Part shown: positions 25,730 to 33,631 of the stretch, piece by piece
Layout: each line of letters starts with the position of its first letter
Position numbering within the stretch: the first letter of the stretch is position 1
NCBI GenBank assembly: GCA_963977675.1
Contig: CAXBPY010000031.1
Location: 1 to 33,631, forward strand
Length of the DNA: 33,631 nucleotides
Direction: 5' to 3'
From: CAXBPY01 sp003455275
Lineage (GTDB): Bacteria > Bacteroidota > Bacteroidia > Chitinophagales > UBA10324
Notes under the pieces: generated by a model
Told to the model about the DNA's origin: nothing
Database searches by the model: none
The model's input: only the letters and a program-made list of their open reading frames with translations
Made by a program: the position numbers and the translations under genes

Positions 25730-27284
25730 ATGAAGCTCACTTATGTAGCCCATGCATCCCTGCTTATTGAATATAAGGAATTAAAAGTGCTCACCGACCC
25801 TTGGTTTAACGGGCCGGCTTATTATAATCAGTGGCATGTGTTTCCAAAACCAGCGGATACTTCTTTCAGCCCCAGTGTAACTCATATTATTCTTACTCAC
25901 GGTCACGAAGACCATCTTCATATTCCGACATTGAAGTTGATGAATAAGAATGCAAAAATTTTTTTTCCGTATACATGGAAATCAGGCACAAAGGATTTAC
26001 TGAAGTCAATGGGGTTCGAACACATTCAAAAAATTTCTTCTTTCAAAAAAAATAAAACTCGGCGAAGATCTCTTCATGACATTTATCGTGAATGGATTGG
26101 ATGCCTTTGTTATCTACGAGTGCGAAGGGAAAGTATTTGTCAATTTAAATGATGCACTGAATGCTTCGCATTGGGCCTTTGTAGAAGTGTTTACAAAAAT
26201 GATTCGCAAAAGATGGAAGAAAGTTGACCTGCTTATCTGTGGCCTTGGCGGTGCAAGTTATTTCCCAAATACTGTTCACGCTCCGCAGAAAGATAATTAT
26301 GAAATAGCCTTACTGCGCGAACAATTTCTTGCTCATAAATTTTGTGAAATTGTAGAAGAGATAAAGCCAAAAAATGTACTCCCTTTTGTTCCGGGTTTTG
26401 CATTATTAGAACTAGACAAGCAGTGGATTAACAAAACAAAATTTCCGAGAAAGTATTTGAAGAATTATTACAAAGATTTTTTTGACAAGAATTCTGAAAT
26501 GGAATTCTTTAACCTGCTTCCGGGTGACAGCATTGAAAACGAAGTTTGGAACAAAACTTCACCATATCATGATCAGGAAATAGATGATAATCTCAGCCAC
26601 CTTTTGGATGATCAGTACCGCCATGAAATTGTAAAAGCGAATGCACATGAATTTCAATCAGCCTTCATTGTCTCTGAACTGAACCGGCGCTTGCAAAAAA
26701 TTCTTCCGGTAAGCAGCAGCGGAATAGCCACCGACCTTTTAATGCAAATAAATTTTGTAATTGTGCTCCGTGATGTGGCAGAAAAAATTTTCATTCACTG
26801 CTACTAAGAAAATGGCGAATTGAAAACAAGAACAGTCAATGAAATTCCGGAAAATGTGAATCTGAAGTTCAGTACTTTTTCTGATCGCTTGAAATATGCA
26901 CTGACCGAATTATGGGGAGGCGATGTTTTTTTTATCGGATATGGCGGTGATCTGGATGTGATAGATACTGCCTGCCTCAAAGACAACATTGATATTGTGA
27001 GTTTGCGCTTGCTTTCCCGCTTTCCTCCGGCTTCATACACGATGCGCCGCGAACCCATGCGCGCATTCAAATACTTAAGCACTAATCCCTCTTATGCTTA
27101 TCTGGCTTTGAAACAAAAAATTCAGATGCGGGGCAATATGAACAAGCTACCCTACAATGAGCGGTCGCACTGGATTAACAAGGGTAAATGCGATGTCTGC
27201 CGCTTGTGTGATATTCCGTTATTATCAGATGAGTTTGGTGAAGCATTGTCAGAACCGAAGGCAAGCCAACTAAGTTCTTTCTAA
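25730..27284 (+). pseudogene. Metallo-beta-lactamase-fold hydrolase, broken by frameshift and in-frame stop
   Basis: Three open segments read as one ~515-residue protein. Segment 1 (from ATG 25730) has the MBL start MKLTYVAHASLLIEY, TDPWFNG and the metal motif HGHEDH (His57, His59, Asp61, His62). It leaves frame in an A8 run at 26045-26052; with seven A the frame continues as KLGEDLFMTFIVNG into segment 2. Segment 2 (VFVNLNDAL, then LLICGLGGASYFP) meets a TAA at 26805-26807 after IHCY. The same frame resumes as ENGELKTRTVNEIPENV and runs to 27284, ending with a Cys cluster (KCDVCRLC). Related enzymes are UlaG/CMAH-like MBL proteins of unknown substrate. Possible readings are a decaying gene or two assembly errors. 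The end overlaps the convergent helicase gene by 15 bases. Confidence 0.8.
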
Positions 27285-30200
27285 CTTTCCGGTTGCAATT
27301 TCCAGTTCATTGTTTCGAACAAAATTGCACCAGTGACAGTCCTCTTCGCCGCAACCTTCACTGAATTCAAGCTGTTGAATTTTATTATATGAATCTTTCA
27401 GCTGGTCTTTCACAAACGAAATGGAATCTGGTGTCACCATTATTTTTTCTTTTACCAATTTCATTTTCTTTTCATCCTTTTCAATGAAATCAATTTCGCC
27501 GCTAATCATATTCCATTTTTCACGGCGATAGTTGTCCAGCAGAATTTTGTAGAAAATAATTTGTCGCCAATAGTCACCGCCTTTCGGATTTTTTTCAGAA
27601 GGAGCAGAAAGTTTTTCAATGGCATATTGAACATTACCGGTTTTGTAGTCTACCACATTAACATCATTTCCGATGAATTCAATTTTATCAAGCATGCCAT
27701 TGACAGGTATTCCGTCGGTTTCAATATTTCGGATTGGGTATTCCGTTACTACAATTTTATTCCAGGTATGCAGGTACTCATTGTAATAAACCGGAAGGAT
27801 CAGTTCGCCCTGAAGCAGACGGTTTGTAAATTGTTTATCTGTAAAAGAATCTTTCTGCCGGTTCATTTCCCACCTGAAATCATTGATTACATCCTGCACC
27901 GAAGGAAATTTTTTGTCACCAGATTCCTTCATTTTGTCAAACAGCCGGCGAAGCGCCCAATGAATTGCATTTCCAAAAGCCATTGAATCATTTTTTGCCG
28001 ATGGAACGCGCAAAACATTTTCGAAATAAAAACTGACCGGGCATTTTAAATATTTGTTCAGCAAGGAGGCGCTCATTGAAATTCCTTCCACACGCGATTT
28101 CAAAAAATCGTGATCATATAATTCAATTACAGGTTTTCGATTCTTCTGCAGCGCCTGCACACTCAGTTCAAACAATTCGTCTTGATCAATCTGCTCCGCT
28201 GAAATTTTTATTCGTGCACCTTCCATCACTTCAGCAACAAACTTTGACTTCTCTAAATTTTTCCCTCCATTGTCTGATGAGTGGTATGAAATAATCAGAT
28301 GTTCTTTCGCCCGAGTCATGGCAACATAAAACAACCGCCTTAACGATTCATCAATATTGTCTTGCCTGGTATAAGTAAGTGTGTCAGGTAAGGTAAACTC
28401 ATGTCCGCCTTTACGGCTCTTCTCCCACTTATCGGCTGTGCAACCCATCAGAAAAACATATTGAAACTCCAGCCCTTTTGCTGAGTGAGCCGTGATAAAA
28501 TTCACTCCCTCTTCAGCAAAAACTGTTTTGTTGAGAGGAATAGGAATCCCGTTAGCTTCCATCTTCTCAATCATTTCAAGAAACTCGTGAATCCGAATTC
28601 GCGGATGTTTTGCGCTTTCATCTTTCAGGAAATCAAAAAAAGTATTGAGCACCTGCATGAGCCAGATTTTTTCATCATGCTTTAGAATGTAAACCAATAA
28701 GCCGCTGTCGTTCAAAATTTCTTCGAACAACATTTGAAGAGTCAGGTTCGCAGCATTGCTAATCCATTTTGTAATATTTTTTTCAAACTGAAGTAAAGCT
28801 TCCGGGTCGCGCAGTTTTATTTGGGAAAAATAATTGGGTTCAGAAATTATTTCGCGCCACGATACATCCCGCTTTGAAGAAGCATAAGCTGCCAATGCAG
28901 CAACATCGCGAGGGCGAATATTAAAGAAATGATAGTGCATCATTTCAAACAGGCGATACTCTCCGCTGTGTGGCTGGCGTGTTTCTTCGCTGATATACCG
29001 AAGTGTGGTGAGGATATTCTGAACGAGCGGAAGATCCAGAATATTTATTTTTCTCTTCACCGAATACGGAATGTTTTTTTTCTCAAACAGTTCAATAAGA
29101 TTAGCTGCCTGAGCATGCCGGTGATAAAGCACTGCGATTTCAGAAAGAGCAACGCCTTGCTCACGAAGCATTTTTACTTTTCTAATTATTCCTGCATTTT
29201 CCTGCGTGGGATTGGGATACTCAACAATTCGAGGCTCAATAAATGATCCGGACATTTTTGGATGAGCGGCGGTGAGCGATTTATCGAGTCCGGGAATTTT
29301 ATTTACAAGGCGATCCTCATTATTTTCAATAAGCGCCTTAGCTGCATTAAGTATGGGCTGATTACTTCGATAGTTTTCTGTCAGTACTATGTATTTAATT
29401 TCATTTTTGTTCGCTTCGTAGAAATCGAGAATATTTTTTACGCGCGCACCTTGAAATTCATAAATACTTTGATCATCATCTCCCACCGTAAAGCAGTTGG
29501 GTTTTTCCCAGTAATTAGTCAGTGATTTCAGAATTTCATTTTGGGCACCATTTGTATCCTGAAATTCATCAACTAAAAAATATAGATAACGCTCCTGGTA
29601 ATTGCGCAATAGGTTTTCGTCTTCGCGAAAAGCTTTCACCACCCAAAGTATCATATCAGCATAATCATAACGATTGAGTGCTAACATTTTTTTCTGATAC
29701 ACCGGAAATAACTGAGCGGCGGATTTAAGCAATTCCATTTTCTTTTTCTCTGCATACAGTTTGTCCTGCTTAGGGTCACCGACTTTAATTCCGAGTTTAG
29801 GATTGGGTCTTTGGTAAACAAAACCTTCGCGTGTTGTGAGGTCAGCCAGATAATCATCGATCGCTTTCAAAATTTTTTCAACCGACCAGTCTTCTGTTTT
29901 CATATTCTGAAAAAGTGAGTTCATCCGGTTGGCTTCGAAATAAATTTCGCCCTTCAGTCTGCGGAGCGGATTAGTTGGCGGCAATTCGTCTAAGATGGAT
30001 TGCAGGAGTGCAATATTTTCCAACTCTGAAATCGGTTCCAGGTTTCTTTTTCCGAAATAATCGAGATTGGACTGAATTACTTCATTACAAAATGCATGAA
30101 AAGTATATATGTTGACCCGGTATGCTGTCGCACCAATAAACTCCTGAAGTCGCTTTCGCATTGCTACTGTTCCGGCATCAGTATAAGTGAGGCACAAGAT

Positions 30201-30389
30201 GTTTTGAGGTGCCGTATCTGTTTGTGTTAAAATATTCCCGATCCGAGCTGCTATAATTTGTGTTTTGCCGGTTCCCGGTCCCGCCACAACAAGAACCGGC
30301 CCGTCAATATGTTCAACCGCTTCGTGTTGCGGCTGATTCAATAGTTTCAAAACAGATTCAAATGCGGCGGAGGATTTTACTTCAGACAT
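27270..30389 (-). CDS. UvrD/Rep-family helicase fused to PD-(D/E)XK nuclease with Fe-S staple
   Basis: 1039 residues. The SF1A helicase has LNQPQHEAV (Q motif), AGPGTGKT (Walker A, 36-43), CLTYTDAGT (Ia), VDEFQDT (motif II, 273-279), GDDDQSIYEFQGA (motif III), LTENYRS (IV), HSAKGLEFQYVF (V) and RRLFYVAMTRAKEHLIIS (VI). The C-terminal RecB/AddB-type nuclease has GMLDKIEF, then VDYKTG (Asp914, Lys916), then a Gln-Tyr-like helix (WRQIIFYKILL). Four cysteines frame it: Cys783 in KYLKCPVSFYFE and Cys1013, Cys1018, Cys1021 at the end, the AddB/Cas4 iron-staple pattern. Expected role: ATP-driven unwinding and end processing in recombination or repair. No AddA/AddB partner is visible. It runs in the same direction as uvrB, 66 bases away. 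Confidence 0.9.
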   Translation of the reverse strand: MSEVKSSAAFESVLKLLNQPQHEAVEHIDGPVLVVAGPGTGKTQIIAARIGNILTQTDTAPQNILCLTYTDAGTVAMRKRLQEFIGATAYRVNIYTFHAFCNEVIQSNLDYFGKRNLEPISELENIALLQSILDELPPTNPLRRLKGEIYFEANRMNSLFQNMKTEDWSVEKILKAIDDYLADLTTREGFVYQRPNPKLGIKVGDPKQDKLYAEKKKMELLKSAAQLFPVYQKKMLALNRYDYADMILWVVKAFREDENLLRNYQERYLYFLVDEFQDTNGAQNEILKSLTNYWEKPNCFTVGDDDQSIYEFQGARVKNILDFYEANKNEIKYIVLTENYRSNQPILNAAKALIENNEDRLVNKIPGLDKSLTAAHPKMSGSFIEPRIVEYPNPTQENAGIIRKVKMLREQGVALSEIAVLYHRHAQAANLIELFEKKNIPYSVKRKINILDLPLVQNILTTLRYISEETRQPHSGEYRLFEMMHYHFFNIRPRDVAALAAYASSKRDVSWREIISEPNYFSQIKLRDPEALLQFEKNITKWISNAANLTLQMLFEEILNDSGLLVYILKHDEKIWLMQVLNTFFDFLKDESAKHPRIRIHEFLEMIEKMEANGIPIPLNKTVFAEEGVNFITAHSAKGLEFQYVFLMGCTADKWEKSRKGGHEFTLPDTLTYTRQDNIDESLRRLFYVAMTRAKEHLIISYHSSDNGGKNLEKSKFVAEVMEGARIKISAEQIDQDELFELSVQALQKNRKPVIELYDHDFLKSRVEGISMSASLLNKYLKCPVSFYFENVLRVPSAKNDSMAFGNAIHWALRRLFDKMKESGDKKFPSVQDVINDFRWEMNRQKDSFTDKQFTNRLLQGELILPVYYNEYLHTWNKIVVTEYPIRNIETDGIPVNGMLDKIEFIGNDVNVVDYKTGNVQYAIEKLSAPSEKNPKGGDYWRQIIFYKILLDNYRREKWNMISGEIDFIEKDEKKMKLVKEKIMVTPDSISFVKDQLKDSYNKIQQLEFSEGCGEEDCHWCNFVRNNELEIATGKLERT

Positions 30390-30455
30390 ATGATAAGAAT
30401 CAATATTAAAAATTAATAAGAAAAAAATAAATGATGAATCGAATTAAATACCTCG

Positions 30456-32483
30456 CTAGCCAAATCGCTCTTTCATCAACTTTTCGGTTGCATACATTTC
30501 ATCACGATACTTTGCTGCTTCAATAAAATCCAAATCTTTTGCAGCGCGTTCCATTTTCTTGCGTGTGTCGCGGATAGATTTTTCTAATTGATCCTTGCTC
30601 ATGTATGTTGCGACCGGATCAGCCACCAGGGTAATTTCTTCCTGCTCTACATATGCGTTTGCTTCGGCAGGTTTTATTTTCAGCACTGCGGTTTGCCCCA
30701 TAATCTGTTCCTTCGATTTGGTAACCGTCATAGGAATAATATTATGATCTGCGTTATAACGAATTTGTTTTTCCCGCCGGCGATTGGTTTCATCAATGGT
30801 GCGCTGCATGGAATCAGTAATGGTGTCGGCATACATGATCACTTTTCCATTTGCGTTGCGTGCAGCGCGGCCGGCAATCTGTGTAAGCGAACGCTGGTTC
30901 CGAAGGAATCCTTCTTTGTCAGCATCCATCACCGCCACAAGAGAAACTTCAGGAAGATCCAAACCTTCACGCAGCAGATTCACGCCAATCAACACATCAA
31001 AAACTCCGAGACGCAAGTCGCGAAGAATTTCTACACGCTCAAGAGTTTCCACTTCAGAGTGAATGTAGCGGCAGTTGATATTGAGCCGCATGAAATACTT
31101 GCTGAGCTCTTCTGCCATTCGCTTAGTGAGTGTGGTGACTAAAACTCTTTCGCCCTTCTTCACGGTGTTGTCAATTTCTTCGAGCAAATCATCTACTTGA
31201 TTTAAACTCGGCCGCACTTCAATCGGTGGTTCAAGCAGACCTGTTGGTCGCACTACTTGCTCCACAATCACTCCCCCGGTTTGTTCCATTTCATAATCTG
31301 CCGGAGTGGCGCTCACATAAATTGCCTGATTAATCAGCGAAGTAAATTCGCTGAAGTTGAGCGGACGATTATCCATTGCACTCGGAAGCCGAAATCCATA
31401 CTCCACTAAATTTTGTTTGCGCATTCTGTCGCCACCAAACATTCCGCGCACTTGCGGAAGTGTTGCATGACTTTCATCTACAACGAGCAAAAAATCTTTA
31501 GGAAAATAATCGAGCAAACAAAACGGACGCTCGCCCGGTTTTCTTCTGTCGAGAAATCGCGAATAGTTTTCGATGCCGGAACAGTAACCGAGTTCTTTTA
31601 TCATTTCCAGATCGAAAGTCACCCGCTCTTTTAATCGCAGTGCTTCTTCTGTTCTTCCGAGCGAATCGAAATAATCAGTTTGCAATTTCATTTCATCCTG
31701 AATCTCATTGAAGATTTGATTGAACTGCTCACGCGGTGCGATATACATGTTCGCAGGGAAAATTGCGGCGTGTTCTGTTGTTCCGATTTTTTTTCCTGTC
31801 TCTACATCAAAAGTGGAAACCTCTTCAATGGTATCGCCGAAAAAAGAAAAGCGATAAGCATAATCAGCATACGGAAGAAACACATCTACTGTATCTCCCT
31901 GCACACGAAAGTTTCCGCGCTTGAACTCTCCGGTGGTGCGCGAATACAATGCTTCCACCAAACGAAGCAAGAACTGATTGCGCGAAATAATTTCTCCCAC
32001 AGAAATGCGAATGATGTTGCTGCTATACTCAGCAGGATTACCAATTCCATAAATGCACGACACGGAAGCAACCACGAGAATATCTCGACGACCGCTCATG
32101 AGCGAAGTGGTAGTTTTCAATCTAAGTTTTTCTACTTCGGCATTTACGCTTAAATCTTTTTCGATGTAAAGTCCTGAAGAAGGAATGTATGCTTCAGGCT
32201 GGTAGTAATCGTAGTAAGAAACAAAATACTCGACTGAATTTTCAGGAAAAAATTGTTTGAACTCGCCATACAACTGCGCCACCAAAGTTTTGTTGTGACT
32301 CAGTACAAGTGTGGGGCGATTGAGTTTCTCAATCACATTCGCAATCGTAAAAGTTTTTCCGGAGCCGGTAACACCAAGGAGAACCTGTGCCTTCTCACCT
32401 TCATTTATTCCCTTCACCAATTGCTCAATTGCTTCGGGCTGGTCGCCGGTGGGTTTGAATGGTGATTCGAGTTTGAAGTTCAT
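30456..32483 (-). CDS. uvrB: Excinuclease ABC subunit B
   Basis: 675 residues, full length. Walker A is GVTGSGKT (37-44). The damage-probing beta-hairpin YYDYYQPEAYIPSSG (90-104) carries the tyrosines that insert between strands. Further motifs are VDESHATLPQV (DEAD-like motif II), YVSATPADYE, RPTGLLEPP, GVNLLREGLDLPEVSLVAV and QIAGRAARN (motif VI), with a C-terminal UVR domain (KDLDFIEAAKYRDEMYATEKLM) that contacts UvrC. It receives DNA from UvrA, verifies the lesion and loads UvrC in nucleotide excision repair. The start is the ATG at 32483. uvrA and uvrC are not in the window. The upstream region carries the period-8 inverted repeat. Confidence 0.98.
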   Translation of the reverse strand: MNFKLESPFKPTGDQPEAIEQLVKGINEGEKAQVLLGVTGSGKTFTIANVIEKLNRPTLVLSHNKTLVAQLYGEFKQFFPENSVEYFVSYYDYYQPEAYIPSSGLYIEKDLSVNAEVEKLRLKTTTSLMSGRRDILVVASVSCIYGIGNPAEYSSNIIRISVGEIISRNQFLLRLVEALYSRTTGEFKRGNFRVQGDTVDVFLPYADYAYRFSFFGDTIEEVSTFDVETGKKIGTTEHAAIFPANMYIAPREQFNQIFNEIQDEMKLQTDYFDSLGRTEEALRLKERVTFDLEMIKELGYCSGIENYSRFLDRRKPGERPFCLLDYFPKDFLLVVDESHATLPQVRGMFGGDRMRKQNLVEYGFRLPSAMDNRPLNFSEFTSLINQAIYVSATPADYEMEQTGGVIVEQVVRPTGLLEPPIEVRPSLNQVDDLLEEIDNTVKKGERVLVTTLTKRMAEELSKYFMRLNINCRYIHSEVETLERVEILRDLRLGVFDVLIGVNLLREGLDLPEVSLVAVMDADKEGFLRNQRSLTQIAGRAARNANGKVIMYADTITDSMQRTIDETNRRREKQIRYNADHNIIPMTVTKSKEQIMGQTAVLKIKPAEANAYVEQEEITLVADPVATYMSKDQLEKSIRDTRKKMERAAKDLDFIEAAKYRDEMYATEKLMKERFG

Positions 32484-32499
32484 GGATACTACAAATTTA

Positions 32500-32583
32500 T
32501 TAATGTGCTGATGTGTTAATGTGTTGATTCATTTTGAAAGAAAAATTTATCAATTGGCATATCAGCACATAAGCACATCAGCT
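32500..32583. repeat. Period-8 imperfect inverted repeat (hairpin)
   Basis: The left arm (32501-32529) is a chain of eight-base units close to TRATGTGY. The right arm (32551-32582) is the same series inverted (unit complement RCACATNA). The arms pair with some mismatches around a ~21-base A/T-rich loop. The right arm touches the stop codon of the enoyl-CoA hydratase gene. Arrays like this, built on ATGTG octamers, are scattered between genes in many Bacteroidota as I recall them. It could act as a 3' end or RNA-stability hairpin for the hydratase message. Confidence 0.7.
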
Positions 32584-33361
32584 ATTTCCCTTTAAACTCC
32601 GCTTTCCGCTTATTCAGAAAAGCATCTGTTCCTTCCTTAAAATCTTCAGTAGAAAAACAGCGGCTGAATTCATCAATCTCTAATTCAAAACCATCTTCCG
32701 TTTTGCTGGTGTAAGCATTTGCACAAGCAATCACCTGGTCAATTACAAGAGGAGATTTAGAAATTATTTTCTGAAGAATCTGTTTACACTTCGGAAGCAA
32801 TTCTTCCAGCGTAGTTACATAATTCACCAAGCCAAGGCGATGCGCTTCTTCTGCATTAATCATATCAGCAGTCATCAGCAATTCAATTCCTTTCCCATAA
32901 CCAATGTGTCGAATCATTCGCTGTGTGCCGCCATAACCGGGAATCACGCCGAGTGTTACTTCCGGCGTTCCGAATTTTGCATTCTCGCTTGCAACACGCA
33001 TGTGACAGCATGCAGCGAGTTCAAATCCGCCACCGAGTGCAAATCCGTTCACAGCAGCAATCACCGGCTTGGGTGATGATTCAATTTTGTTGAAGATGCG
33101 ATGACCATTTGCGCTCATTTCTTTCGCTTGTGCAGAAGTGAAGTTTGCAAACTCAGCAATGTCTGCGCCCGCAGCAAATGCTTTTGCTCCCGAACCTGTA
33201 ATGATGACAGCTCCCACATCATCGTTTTCATACACCTCATCAAATGCATTGTCAATCTCGCCGAGCAACTGCATGTTGAGCGCATTCATTTTGTCAGGGC
33301 GATTGATGGTGATGGTTAAAATTTTTTCTGAGAGTTCGGTAGTGATTAAAGAAAATTCCAT
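32582..33361 (-). CDS. Enoyl-CoA hydratase (crotonase family)
   Basis: 259 residues, the normal crotonase length. The oxyanion-hole segments are FAAGADIAEF (Gly65 region) and GFALGGGFELA (Gly111 region). Both hydratase glutamates are present 20 residues apart, Glu114 (in GGGFELA) and Glu134 (in FGTPEVTLG), as in the known enoyl-CoA hydratases. So true hydratase activity (2-enoyl-CoA plus water to 3-hydroxyacyl-CoA) is more likely than an isomerase or decarboxylase. GYGGTQR and the C-terminal trimer helix (FSTEDFKEGTDAFLNKRKAEFKG) complete the match. It lies 42 bases behind a methylmalonyl-CoA-mutase-type B12 subunit on the same strand, consistent with a shared role in fatty-acid, propionate or branched-chain acyl-CoA breakdown. 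Confidence 0.93.
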   Translation of the reverse strand: MEFSLITTELSEKILTITINRPDKMNALNMQLLGEIDNAFDEVYENDDVGAVIITGSGAKAFAAGADIAEFANFTSAQAKEMSANGHRIFNKIESSPKPVIAAVNGFALGGGFELAACCHMRVASENAKFGTPEVTLGVIPGYGGTQRMIRHIGYGKGIELLMTADMINAEEAHRLGLVNYVTTLEELLPKCKQILQKIISKSPLVIDQVIACANAYTSKTEDGFELEIDEFSRCFSTEDFKEGTDAFLNKRKAEFKGK

Positions 33362-33403
33362 TATGATTTTAACTTTTAAAAAAATGTTTTAAGAAAATTT
33401 GAT

Positions 33404-33631
33404 TCAGAAATTTCTATGCTCCTTCACCCAGTCAGTGATGTAAGAAGTGATTTCATCGGTGTGAGCACCAGGAGGAAATAATTTTCCAACTCCGAGTTCG
33501 TAAAGTTTTTTCATATCGTCATCCGGAATAATTCCGCCGCCGGTGAGAAGCACATCATTCATTTCTTTTTCTTTCATAAGCTGAATGATTTTAGGAAACA
33601 CCGTCATATGCGCACCGGAAAGAATGCTGAT
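33404..33631 (-). CDS. Cobalamin-binding subunit, methylmalonyl-CoA mutase type (5' end outside window)
   Basis: The C-terminal 75 residues only; the frame is open to the window edge. The ISILSGAHMT run holds the Ser-x-Leu motif of the B12-binding Rossmann domain. VLLTGGGIIPDDDM is the GG motif that contacts the nucleotide tail, and the ending LYELGVGKLFPPGA and a short helix are typical. The key DxHxxG loop lies upstream, outside the window. This could be the end of a full mutase large chain or a stand-alone small B12 protein; the LSGAH wording resembles the small stand-alone form more. It probably takes part in methylmalonyl- or isobutyryl-type mutase chemistry. It shares direction with the enoyl-CoA hydratase gene. 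Confidence 0.82.
   Translation of the reverse strand: MSILSGAHMTVFPKIIQLMKEKEMNDVLLTGGGIIPDDDMKKLYELGVGKLFPPGAHTDEITSYITDWVKEHRNF

Noticed and set aside
26045..26052. Programmed ribosomal frameshifting at the A8 run in the MBL gene
   Set aside because: The join needs a net +1 shift, not the usual -1 on A-rich slippery sites, I see no stimulatory structure, and a second lesion downstream argues for decay or error.
30588..31142. Plus-strand ORF of 184 codons opposite uvrB, with other antisense frames at 31680-32153
   Set aside because: These are antisense to a highly conserved gene, with His/Cys/Arg-rich composition typical of mirrored codons.

Overview
The window looks like a chromosomal segment of a member of the Bacteroidota. 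It is AT-rich. Two proteins end in type IX secretion (Por) tails. There is an S46 dipeptidyl-peptidase, a Bacteroidota-style polysaccharide export and tyrosine-kinase pair, and start codons sit in A/T-rich stretches with no clear Shine-Dalgarno sequence. I see no tRNA, rRNA, CRISPR array, insertion sequence or phage gene. No gene-free gap exceeds 300 bases; the longest are about 268 bases (17613-17880) and 252 bases (15198-15449). No promoter was convincing enough to call.

Layout. 1-459 is the 3' end of a T9SS cargo gene, closed by a hairpin terminator. 546-8107 (minus strand) is a surface-polysaccharide cluster. Read in transcription order it holds an asparagine-synthase-type amidotransferase, a GT4 glycosyltransferase, a Wza-like export lipoprotein, a Wzc-like chain-length regulator fused to a BY-kinase with a Tyr/Gly tail, and a WecA-like initiating phosphoglycosyltransferase. 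8206-9162 is metF. It converges on an unrecognised polytopic membrane protein that could be a polymerase. 10688-14005 encodes a large exported TPR plus MORN/YwqK-repeat protein. An MFS transporter (minus) and a DPP7-type S46 peptidase (plus) follow, then a terminator.

17881-18574 is a compact run of three unrecognised small genes, including a 39-residue single-TM protein that overlaps its upstream neighbour. After a cluster of short palindromes comes a plus-strand run: a DEDDy 3'-5' exonuclease, a cardiolipin-synthase-like PLD enzyme and a HAD-IB phosphatase. It converges on a UbiA-family DPPR-synthase-like transferase. Next are a secreted alpha/beta-hydrolase-like protein with a T9SS tail, hpt, and a LysM glucosaminidase.

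25730-27284 is a metallo-beta-lactamase-fold gene broken by one frameshift (in an A8 run) and one in-frame stop; both flanks read as one protein. The right end (minus) carries a UvrD-type helicase fused to an iron-staple PD-(D/E)XK nuclease, uvrB, an enoyl-CoA hydratase, and the end of a B12-binding mutase subunit. A period-8 inverted repeat separates uvrB from the hydratase gene.

The points most worth a second look are the small-gene operon and its palindromes, the doubly disrupted MBL gene, the TPR-MORN protein, and the HAD-IB/UbiA/PLD lipid neighbourhood. I did not find a clear multi-gene defence or mobile system.
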